Shown: one piece after another, positions 37,179 through 47,095 of the stretch
Position numbering within the stretch: the first letter of the stretch is position 1
Layout: every line of letters begins with the position of its first letter
Assembly (NCBI GenBank): GCA_003971905.1
Contig: RSEE01000122.1
Span: 1-64,000 of the forward strand
Direction of reading: 5' to 3'
DNA from: Moniliella sp. 'wahieum'
Taxonomy: Eukaryota > Basidiomycota > Moniliellomycetes > Moniliellales > Moniliellaceae
DNA: 64,000 nt
Made by a program: the position numbers and the translations under genes
The notes under the pieces: generated by a model
What the model saw: only the letters and a program-made list of their open reading frames with translations
What the model was told of the DNA's origin: nothing
The model's database searches: none

Positions 37179-38098
37179 ATGCCCGCCAAGCCCACGCCAA
37201 CGACATTGTCCTCACCCTTGCCTGCCCCGACCGCAACGGGATCGTGTTTGCCGTCACCGGTTTCCTTGCCCACCGTGGCTTCAATATTATTCAGTCCGAC
37301 CAGTTTGGCGACCCCACCACCACCGTTTCTTCATGCGTGTCCACGCCGCCGGTCTCGACGCCGCCAAGGATGCCGCTGCTCCTGCCGAGGAGGACGACGC
37401 AGCACGCGAAGCACGTTGAAACTCTTCGCGCTCAATTTCCTCTGAGCTCGCCACTGAGTACGCCATGGACTTCCACATTCACCGCGCTGATGCTCGTCCC
37501 CGGACGCTCATCATGGTCAGCAAGATTGGCCACTGCCTCAACGACCTCTCTTCCGTCACAGCACTGGCACCCTCCCAATTGAAATTCCGTTGATTGTTTC
37601 CAACCACACCACGTATCAATCGTTGGCCGAACGGCATGGGATCCCCTTCTACCACTTGCCCATCGACGCCGCCGCTGGCAAGACCAAGGAGTGGCAGGAA
37701 GAGCAGCTGATGCAGCTCGTTAAGCAGTACAATGTTGAACTTGTTGTTCTCGCCCGGTACATGCAGATCCTCAGTGACAAGCTCTGTTTCCGCTCTGTCG
37801 GGCCAAATTATCAACATTCACCACTCTTCCTGCCCTCGTTCAAGGGCGCCAAACCTTACCACCAGGCCTACGAACGCGGGGTCAAGATCATTGGTGCTAC
37901 CGCCCACCTCGTCACTGCCGATCTCGATGAAGGTCCAATTATTGAGCAGGATGTGGAGCGCGTCACTCACGCCGATTCCCCGCCACCTTGGTTCAAATCG
38001 GCGCCGACATTGAGGCCCGCGTACTCAGCCGTGCTGTGCGCTGGATGGCTGAGCACCGCATCCTGCCCAATGGACCCAAGACGGTTGTCTTTGTTTAA
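37179..38098 (+). CDS. Formyltetrahydrofolate deformylase (PurU family)
   Basis: Hydrolyses 10-formyl-THF to THF and formate, balancing one-carbon pools. ATG at 37179. The N-terminal ACT domain reads, across frames, VLTLACPDRNGIVFAVTGFL, then HRGFNIIQSDQF. The formyltransferase-fold catalytic half includes [69 protein letters not shown] (the catalytic Asn/His region) and GATAHLVTADLDEGPIIEQD (the Asp of the N-H-D triad). It ends MAEHRILPNGPKTVVFV. Length (about 305 residues) matches bacterial PurU. Single-base frame changes occur near 37210, 37320, 37440, 37550, 37800 and 37980. No intron is evident. Confidence 0.88.
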
Positions 38099-38270
38099 AC
38101 AACCCTTTCCGGCCTCTTTTCCCTAGAACGCGCCTCCCCCCCACCCACCCACCAGTTCACCCCTCATCTTCTAGTGCGTTCAGCATATTGTATTCTGTCC
38201 TGTACCCATCAGGATCACTGCATACATCCCAACCTATTCGTCTACGTCGTTGCAGCTAGTAGTTGTATGG

Positions 38271-38276
38271 AATAAA
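38271..38276 (+). terminator. AATAAA poly(A) signal of the deformylase gene
   Basis: Canonical hexamer about 170 bases after the TAA, just before the convergent RanGAP gene ends. Confidence 0.45.
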
Positions 38277-38359
38277 AGTCATAATGACAACCCTTGTGGC
38301 TGGTTGACATGGTTACTTTGCCCAGTGTCGAGGTCAAAGTGCCAGTTCAGAGTTGTGGT

Positions 38360-41300
38360 TTACGAGGCGAATAGGGTCAACTGAATGGGACGAACAAGAG
38401 ACTGGTAGAGGTCGAGCCGGACCAGTTCGACCAGCTCGGATGGGGTATCGCGCCACGCAACATAGGCGGCGCCCAGAACAAGTCCAACGCAAAGGAACAT
38501 CATGATCGGGATGAATGGGCGGAATATGCGCTTCGTCACCTGGAGCACAATCGAAATGAAGCCCAGCACGCGGGCAGGCCAACCCAACAACTCCCAGACC
38601 GCACCCGAAGAAAAGGCTGGGCCTGCGGCACCGCCACTCCCACGGAGCCCAGGGGGGCGCATAAATGCCATAAACCAAGTCATCATCTGAGGCGTCTGAC
38701 TTGATCAATTGAATGGCGAGGTCGGCTTCCATTGGGCCCGTTTCCTCCCCAAGCCCATTCCTGAGCCACTTCCACGGCCCGATGGTGCTCTGCAGCGTTC
38801 GAAGTTTCACGGCTGGATGGAGTGGAGGGATATTGATGGTGGTCACATCAACCTCCTCCAAAGTAGTGTCTCCCTCCCCACTCATCTCCGCGATACGCAC
38901 TTCGAGGTTGCAAGAGGGATCCGGCTCAGGAATAGTGTCCGCCTCTGGGGGCGAGATCTTACCATCACCATCAACAATGAAGGTGTCAGGCGCGGGTTCT
39001 TGGAGGGAAATATATGTTGTCCCATCAGACCGTCGAGAGAATGAGGTGGTCACCATCGACGATGGGCTGCTCCTCCCAAACATCTTCTTTGTCCAAGTCT
39101 CCCTCGGGGTCCATCCCGTCCGTCGGTGCCAAAGCCCCCTCTTTCCCCATAGCGGCCAGAGCGGTGCGTAGAAGTTCAAGCTCAGGACCCGTTCCGAAGC
39201 AATGTTGCCGTTGATATCGAGGTAGTGCAGAGCGGGCCATGCACCTTGTTCGATGGTCGCAGCAAGCGTGGTAAGGGAGGCGCCTACGAGTTCACAGAAC
39301 TGAAGTTCCAACCGGGTCAGGTGCGGCGTAGTTCCCTTCGCCAGAGCATCGACAAGCATTTGGCTTCCACGAGGACGCATACGGCATCCGCCCAAACGCA
39401 GCTCCTCCCGTAGCAGGGGCCAAGACTTGAGTGCATTGGCAATCGCCCGTGCACCCCGGAGATTGGCCAAGTTGTCACTCAGGTCAAGAATGGCAAGGTT
39501 CGAGTTGTGCGCAAGGCCCAGGACTAGGTCTTCGAACGCCCTCAATTCAAGCTTGTTTTCTTCCATTTGGATCTCCTCCAGACCGGAGTGAGCTTCAAAC
39601 ACGTTTCGCCACGAAGCCACACCTCCCTCCTCCAGTTTCTGGCCGGAGTAGTGGAGCACTCGCAGCAAAGATCCTCCCGGAGGCTGTGTGGCAGCGCCGC
39701 GCGTGATTGCTTGGGCCACTACACCCCCAGCCTCAGAATCGAGTCCGTTGTTGGACAATTTGAGGGCGTGTAGACTACCTGATTGCTCCAACAGGGGAAC
39801 GAGAGACATGAAGCTGTTCTCATCCAAACCGTTGTTCGACAAGTTTACCTCCTCCAGGGACCCTTGAGCCAACGATGCCAGTACCGGAACCAGCAAGTCA
39901 AGGGAGTCCGTGATGTCGTCTGCCTCGCAGTTGATGAACATGCCCGACAAGTCCATCAACCGCAACTTGGTCTGCGTCTTGAGAAGCTCGGCCAGAACTT
40001 GACACCCGCCTACACCCCACGTGTTCCCTCCCAAGTACACTTCTTCCACCTGAGAGGTCGCAAGGGGTTTGAGGTGAGGCTCAGCTTCGGTAGCCGTAGT
40101 GAGCAACAAGTGGTTGCCTGCAATGCTAAAAATACGCGAAGGACACATATCCTCCGAGGGAAGCTGCTCAACCAGATCCGCGGGTGCCCGGATTTGCGCA
40201 GAGAGAGTGGGCGACTGGGCAGAGCGTGTGGAGGTTGATTGAAATACTTGATCCTCCATGGTTGTGGCGAAATCCACCACCCCCTTGTCCGCCTCGTGTT
40301 TGACGGGTACTTCCACCTCAGTTGCTTCTGCGTTTTTCAGAACGTCATCGTTCGGAATAAACTGCACCACGACAAACGTCAGAATCTGCACAACACAGGA
40401 GATGAAGAAAGCCCACATACCTCTTTTGACAGTTCACCCTGTTCGCTGTCGCTCGACTCGTGCACCGTCGAGCTATCATCGTTGTCGCTCTCAAGATCGT
40501 CTTCTCCCTCCGGGTCCATCTCATCCGTGTCACCAAGCGCATCAGGTCGGCCCAGTGCGGCGAGAACATCGCGCAGCTTTTCAAGCTCGGGACCGTCCTC
40601 TTCAGCAAAGTTCCCATTGACGTCCAACCGCTCCAACGCCAGCTTGTGCAGCGCAATCACCTCGGCCAGCTCGAGAAGAAGACGACCAGGGATGTCGCAT
40701 AAGTCAAGACCCAGGCGGCGGAGCTTTTTGGGGGCGGCATTACGCAGCGCGTCGATAACTAGCCCCGCACCCTCGGGGCGAAGCAGCGTTTCGCTCAGCT
40801 GCAGTTCCTCCAGCTCGGGCCAATTGGCCAGCGCCAGTGCGACTGCACGAGAACCGCGAAGCGTTGCTGTGTTATCTTGCAGATCCACGACCCTCAGCTT
40901 GGGGTTGGCGGCCAAACCGTTGGATACTAGCTGCTCCACGCCCTTCATCCTGATCCCGTTCTGGTGCATTCGGACCACTTCCAGCGTCCCATGAGCAGCC
41001 AGAGCACGGGCAAACGCTGCCGCACTTCCGTCCTCTAACCGGTTGCGGCCAATAATCAGGACTTGAAGCTTGGATTGCTGGTCAGCCTGCTTGGCACGCT
41101 CGGCACTGCGGGCCAAGGCGTCTGCCACGACATTCCCGCCTGCCGGCCCGAGTCCATTATTCTCCAGCTTGAGCACCCGGAGTGAATGGGCCTGCTCCAG
41201 GAGAGGCACCAGGGGAAGAACAGTCCTCTCACCCAACGCGTTGTCGGACAAGTCCACCTCTTCTAATTGGCCGTGGGGGGGCACGATGCGCGCCAGCGCC

Positions 41301-43065
41301 GAGCAAATCGCCTTCAGGGCGAGAGGGATCTCAGTGATCATTCGTCCCGTGAACAGATCGTCCAGCCAGGCTGATCTGAGTGTTGTGATCGTAGCCAGTG
41401 TGTCGGCGAAGGCCTCGGCGGCCTCGACTCCCATCGTGTTCCCACCCATGACCACTTGCTCAACGCCGACCTGGGCGCGCAAGGCACACAGATACGGCTC
41501 GATGTCGCTTGCCGTTTCGAGACGAAGACCTTTGCCTTGAATGGAGAAAATCTGGTTGGGCTGGACCGAAGATGCTTCGTCCCCATTTTCATCGGGGACG
41601 GGGATATCATGGGGTATGGCATCGGGGGCATCATCCACTTCGTCAATCGTAGACTTCTCCTCTCTGTCCTCCTCGGGGTTTACCTCGGTCTCCTTTTCGA
41701 TCGCCTCCGGGTTCTCCTCGACCACCTCCGGGTTCTCCTCGACCACCTCCGGGTTCTCCTCGACTTCCTCCGGGTTCTCCTCGACTTCCTCCGGGTTCTC
41801 CTCGATCGCCTCTGAGTTCTCCTCGATCGCCTCTGTTTCGTCCTCAATCGCCTGCGTTGTTTCCTCGATCGCCTCCATTTTGTCCTCGATCGTCTTGGCC
41901 CCCTCGTCCTGGACCACGACCTCGTCCGGAGCATCACTTAGATCATCATCTGAAATATCGGACAAAGGTGTCTCATCCACCTCTGTAACATCCACCAATG
42001 CGCTTCCCAGGCCTTGCGCTTCCAGTGCTTGACGCAATGCCTCAATCTCTGGCCCTTCCCCATCCACCAAGTTGCTGTTCACGTCCAGATGAGTGAGACG
42101 GGGCCAAGGATTGGAGGCGATCAGGTGGGATAAAGCCATAATGTTTGCCGGGCTGAGCTCACAACAACTCAACCCGATCTGGGTGAGGATGCATGCCGTT
42201 CGACCAACAGCGCGTCCATCAAGAGCTGACCTCCTTTAGGCCGAAGAAGTGTATCAGTCAAGTGGAGCTCCTCGAGATTGGGCCAGAATCGGAGACACTC
42301 AGCAACAGCCTTGGCACCGCGTAAGGTGGCAGTGTTGTCACCAAGGTCGAGAATGCGCAAATGGGGGTTCTTGGCCAGACCCGAGCGCACGATCACCTCA
42401 AATCCTTGCATGCGGATCCCGTTCTGTGCCATACGCACTTCTTGCAAGGTGCCGTGCGCGGCGAGCGCACGCGCCCAGTTCAATGCGCTGCCATCCTCCA
42501 GCCGATTGCGCCCGCATTCAAGCACCTGCAACTGAGACGACTCGCCTTGGGCAGCAGCTTTCTGGGCGCCACGGGCCAACGCATCAGCCACAACGATGCC
42601 TGCCTCGGGCCCCAGACCATTGTTGTTAAGCCTGAGAACACGGAGGCCGTTGGCAGCCTCGAGGAGAGGGACGAGCGGCGAGCATACACGTTCGCCAAAT
42701 GCATTGTCGGACAAGTTGACCTGTTCCAGTGCCCCGCCAGGGGGCACGAGGCTGGCGAGGGCAGTGCAGAGCGCAGTGAGCGCGCCGGGGATCTCGTCGA
42801 TGCTGCGGCTGGTAAAGATGTTGGACAGGTCAATGGAGCGGAGAGAGGTACAGGTGGCGAGAACCGTAGCGAGCGCCTGGGCGGCAGGGACGCCGATGGT
42901 GTTGTCGCTGAGGCGCACCTCGTCGACAGCGCCGCGCTGGGCCAGCTCTGCGAGCTCGGCGGCATACGTGGCTGCATCCTCAGCGGAATCGAGGGTGAGG
43001 CCGCGGCCAGCAAGCGAGAAGATGCGCGGGGCGCTCTCGGCGTCACTCTCAGCGGCGTCAGACAT
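38360..43065 (-). CDS. Triple-domain RanGAP (Rna1-like) with C-terminal membrane segment
   Basis: Ran GTPase-activating protein fold present three times in one gene. Start ATG 43065 (MSDAAESDAESAPRIFSL). Domain 1 (about 43020-41960) and domain 2 (about 41560-40500) each align with fission-yeast Rna1 throughout: SDNTIG / GGNTMG; NIFTSRSIDEIP / DLFTGRMITEIP, with the critical Arg; LSDNAFGE / LSDNALGE; NNNGLGPEAG / ENNGLGPAGG; GRNRLEDGS in both; QDNTATLRG in domain 2. Domain 3 (about 40150-39010) is divergent (GMFINCEADDI, NNGLDSEAGG). A 59-nt phase-0 intron (40362-40420) joins GELSKE to FIPNDDVLK between domains 2 and 3. Between domains 1 and 2 one base appears lost near 42185, where LTQIGLSCCEL restores alignment. 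Further frame changes near 39190 and 38655 lead to the tail with the hydrophobic IMMFLCVGLVLGAAYVAW and stop at 38360. About 1,550 residues versus about 390 for Rna1. Confidence 0.85.
40362..40420 (-). other. Intron linking RanGAP domains 2 and 3
   Basis: 59-nt intron: donor GTATGT at 40420, branch-like TTCTGAC, acceptor GTGCAG ending at 40362. It is phase 0, and splicing carries the domain-2 frame exactly into the domain-3 frame. This is the main evidence that the third RanGAP copy belongs to the same transcript. The intron itself reads as a false hydrophobic start (MWAFFISCVVQ) if translated. Confidence 0.85.
41695..41880 (-). repeat. 24-bp tandem repeat in the RanGAP linker
   Basis: Five to nine imperfect direct copies of a 24-bp unit, coding for the acidic octapeptide series EENPEEVE / EENPEVVE / EETEAIEE, between RanGAP domains 1 and 2. 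Confidence 0.85.
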
Positions 43066-43220
43066 GAGCAGCGCGTGCGTGGCGGTGGAGGCAGCAGCGC
43101 ACGGCGGGGCTTCGATCGGCGCCTGAAGCAGCCTCAGGCCTCAGGCCGGAGGCCGCGCGAGGACGCTAAGAAAAACCGCAGATTTTAATCAGGCAGCTCG
43201 CGAGTGTGTTGGCTTGTTAA

Positions 43221-46063
43221 TTACGTTAATTGTCCTCTGTCTGTCTGTCCGCCATCGCGTCCATCCCGACGGGGATCGTGGCAAGAATAGATTACGCAAA
43301 AGCTACGCCTCGTCTGGATCTGAATACGTCGTGCGGTCACGCAGCCGCGCACGCCGCAGCCCGCCACGCCAGGCCCAGCCCGAGCCAGCTCGTGAGGCGG
43401 CCTCGTTGGACGAGGTTGCCGCTGGTGGTTGTGCGCTCTCGTCGCCCGACGCGGCGCTTCGACCGACAGCAACAGAGCAGACGCAGCACCAGCACCAGCA
43501 GCACTAGCACCAGCACCAGATGCCGACGGAGCAGCAGAAGAAACACCCACCGTCTCTTCGTCTTCCCTCTGTGGTAGCAGGCTGCTTCCTACTGGAGCAC
43601 TCGTGGTATCCACGCTCCGTACTGGCACGCCAACGCTCGGCTCAGTTGAGCCCGCTGCCTGAGGGGGCTCGGACGTCGTGGGCGCTGCCATGGCCGTGGC
43701 TGCGGCGGGAGGAGAAGGGGACGGTGGCCGAGATGGCGAGATAGGGGCCGCTTCTTCCGCAACTTCAGATTGTGCTTCAGGGTGCGAATCGCGACGAGCG
43801 AGTTGACGTTCGCGCTCCAGTCGCTCGGCCCGTAATCGTCGGGCGGCCCATTCGGCCCGGCGCTCTTCGTCTCGGGCCAGCAGGTCCAACTGCGCGTTAA
43901 TCCACTCCTCGTCCGATGCGGCCTCTGAACGCGCCCCATTCCCATCCCCAACGGAACGTAAACGCGTAGACCTGCCAGGAGGCGGTGTTGCTGGCGGCAA
44001 TGTGTAGTCCTCCTCCCGATGTCCTGCTGCGTCGCCTCGTCGCTCGTGGCGAGACCGGTGCCGGTGTCTCCTATGTCGTCGAGAGGAGGTGTGGGTGTGC
44101 TCTCGAGGGTGCGGACGCGAGTGGGAGAGAGAGGTCCGTTGGCTGTGAAACGACACCATGTCTGGTAACGAGTTTGCCTCCTCGTCCTCCTCTCCATCCT
44201 CGTCATCCTCGTTATCTGACCGGGGCGGGTGGTGGCGCTGTTGTCGCTTTTGCAGCACTTGGTCCCGCAATGCAGTCTGATGCGTCGCAGCGCTCCGAGC
44301 GGCAGCAAAGTGCGCCACTCGTAGTCGACGGAACCGATCGGTAAAGAAGGTGGCTGGAGGCAGTGCAGAGCGGGCATGCCGCGCCGCTTGGAACAACGTA
44401 TCTGCTCTGCTCTCGCTGTGGAACTCGTAGCCGGGAGGGGGCGTCGTAACACTCTCCTCTCTCCAGGCTACGTCCGATGGAGGAATGCTCCCCGGCAAAG
44501 AGATGCGGCGTTGGCTGAGCGATGCTCTTGGCCCATCCACCTGTGCCATTTCCTCGTCCTCGGGGGCAGCAGGATTGGGTGGTACTGGTTGATCCGTTTC
44601 AGGTGATGGAATGCCATCTACTTCGGTCACAGACGGGTGCGTGGGGCGAAGACTGGAACGAGTCGAATGGGGACGTGAAGCAACGGACGCCATGGCTGGT
44701 CTGGACACCAAAGAGGAGGCACGAGATGGGTGCCGGCGTGGCCGGAGCGAGGCGGAGGGACGGCGGGAGTTACTCGATAGATGGGATGAGATGCGAGCCA
44801 ATGACGAGTCGGGCTGAGCAAGGCTGTCACGAGCGTGTGAGCCATCGTGTTCATCGCTGGCCATGCCATCAACCGGTCCATCTTGAGCCGCAGAGCGCAG
44901 TTGGGCCTTGCGCGCTGCTCGCTTGGCCGATCGCATTTCCCGATCTTCCACTTCTCCAATGCCCATCCCAGCCCCGACCCACCACCAAAAGCCAAGCCAG
45001 GACTGCCAAACGGTCAATGTCCAGCCAATCTGGGGAAGCCACCACAAACGATCCCACTTGATTCCGAGAAAATTCAGCAACGCCGTAATAAAGGCGAGAC
45101 CGCTAGCGCCCATGCCAAAAATGGCCGTGCCCCCATCCGTGCGCCAGGCACGGCGTCGGTTGACAAGCAAGCCCCAAATCAGCAGGGCGCAGAGGTACAG
45201 TAGCGAAAGTGTACTGTTGCAGATGTTTCGAAATGCATCGCCCAGATCGAGTGCCTTTTCATCGTCAGGCGGCGCCATGTCAGTAAAGAGCAGCGCCGCT
45301 GCGCAGAAAGCAAGCGGGCCAAGCATCCAAAGGATGAGGCGGCGCTCAAGGTTGGATGGATAAAGGAGGGTGAGGAACTGAATGTGGGTGGTGTGTACAG
45401 CAAGGGTGAGGATGGCCTGGAGCACGGTGTAGCAGGCAACCTGGGCATCGGACCATTCTCCCGTCGGCGGCGGGATCTCCATGTTGATGTAGGGAAACAT
45501 GTATGGGTACTTGTACGAGCGCTCCGCCGCGGTCCACAGCAGCACGCCCACGTCGCATGCCACGTCGACCACGAGACAGAAACAGGAGAATGCCTGCATG
45601 CAGAAGTTGATTTTGGAAAGGGGGTAGTGGTAGCGACCAGTAAAGGCGAGATGAAATCCAAGCATGACCGCCAGGGACAGGCTGATGCCACCGAGCAGCA
45701 CCTGCACGGGCATGCTCCAGATGAAGTCGGGCATCAGCGCGAGGAGGGGATCGTTGGGGTCATTTGGATCAAGCGTTGGCCGAGGCTGGCCGTCATAGTC
45801 GGATACGGTGGTGGGGAGACTGGCGAGTTGTTGCGAGGGGAGAGAGAGGGCGTGGGGGTGGGGGAAGGAGTGGCCGAGACGGCGAGCAGGGCGATGGCGA
45901 GGATGGCGATGACCGTGATGCGCGTGCAGCGGACGCGGCCAGCGCGCATACTGAGGGGTGAGGGCGTTGGGATTGACACTGGTGGCGGTGGTGATGGTGG
46001 TGGTCGAGTTGGCGTTGGGCCAGCGGCTGGAGGAGGCGGTGCGATGCGGCGAACAGCCATCAC
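43221..46063 (-). CDS. Multi-spanning membrane protein with long charged C-terminal tail, family not recognised
   Basis: One frame runs from above 45800 to 43221. The likely N-terminus lies in another frame starting at 46063 (MAVRRIAPP...), which contains a signal-anchor-like TRITVIAILAIALLAVSA. A frame change near 45800 then leads into LDPNDPNDPLLALMPDFIW. At least six further hydrophobic segments are visible: VLLGGISLSLAVMLGFHLAF, AFSCFCLVVDVACDVGVLLW, ACYTVLQAILTLAVHTTHIQ, LILWMLGPLAFCAAALLF, LSLLYLCALLIWGLLV and FGMGASGLAFITALLNFLG, then LPQIGWTLTVWQSWLGFWWW. The remaining 550 residues are polar, with RSRHERRGD-type basic and acidic stretches and probably disordered. The topology resembles fungal seven-helix orphan receptors or sensors. 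I cannot name a family; the 3' frame close to 43221 may be extended by a frame error. Confidence 0.65.
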
Positions 46064-46079
46064 ACATCACACATCCCAA

Positions 46080-47095
46080 TCACACACCCTCGATCCTAGC
46101 CTCTGTGCTTAGGTAATATGCAATACAGCCCCCGTGCGGCGATTTACCCCACCGTTGCCACCCGTATTCATCACGTCGACATCACAACCTTCGCCTATGC
46201 GATCAGGAAGACAGTACACCCACACCTGATTATGGGTGGTTCGACCACATCTCGATTAACCCTCGGCAAACGATACCGACGGCGATGATCTGACCCAAGG
46301 GGAGCTCCATATCCGCCCTGAAGATGGGCAGGTCCATGTCAATACAAGGGTAGGTCAGTGCAAGTCATTGATACTTTGTCTCCTGGGCACAAATACAAGT
46401 CGAAAACCGGATCGCGGAGGCCTTGGGACAAAGAGTAACTAACTAAACTGCGTGGCTAGTATACAGTCGACTATGAGTATCTCCTCAGCGCCTCAGCGAA
46501 GGATACGGCCGATTTTTGAGCATTGTGGTCTTATTACGCTTTTCTTGCTTTCAGTATGCTGTGAAGCTGATTATGAGAGAACGAAAGAGCAGAACGAGCA
46601 CAACCCGGAGGCGCTTGCACTCACCTTTGCTCAGGGAGATGGAACCCAGAGGCTTGTTGTGCGTGGTGGGGGACTTGGGTACCACAGGACACCGTTACTA
46701 TAGCTTTCTCAGACTTAAATTCCTTTCACTTCAGCTGCCACTGCAATGGGGGGGGCATTTTGCCAGGTCAGCCGTGTGTTGAGTAGTAAGTAGACCAGCA
46801 GGGGGGGGGGCGGATCTCACCCCCCCGCGTACCCACTGCCCGATCAAGACCTAGTTCCACTTAGTACCCCACTTCTGTTCATCTACTATCCCATCCTTTC
46901 CCGGGGAAACACGCAAGACACTTCAATTCAATACAGGGCAGTTCCAGGTCCAGTTTGAGGTGCAGGCCCAGACTCAGGTACAGGTGTAAGTAGGTGCAGG
47001 TACCTGCCCACATCCACACTTCACTTCTCCGTAAGTTCTTTTTTTTTTTACCCCCCTTCCTTTCTTCACCGCTTCTGACAGAAACAACCTGAGCC
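46080..47095. other. 1-kb intergenic region
   Basis: No supported gene. It contains homopolymer runs (G at about 46801-46810, T at 47039-47050) and CAGGTGCAGG/CAGGTACAGGTG words at 46940-47005. It is the 5' flank of the membrane-protein gene and the 3' flank of the Zn2Cys6 gene. Confidence 0.5.

Noticed and set aside
40363-40418. Hydrophobic N-terminus MWAFFISCVVQILTFVVVQ for a separate third RanGAP gene
   Set aside because: It is exactly an intron with GTATGT donor, CTGAC branch and GCAG acceptor, phase 0; splicing joins domains 2 and 3.
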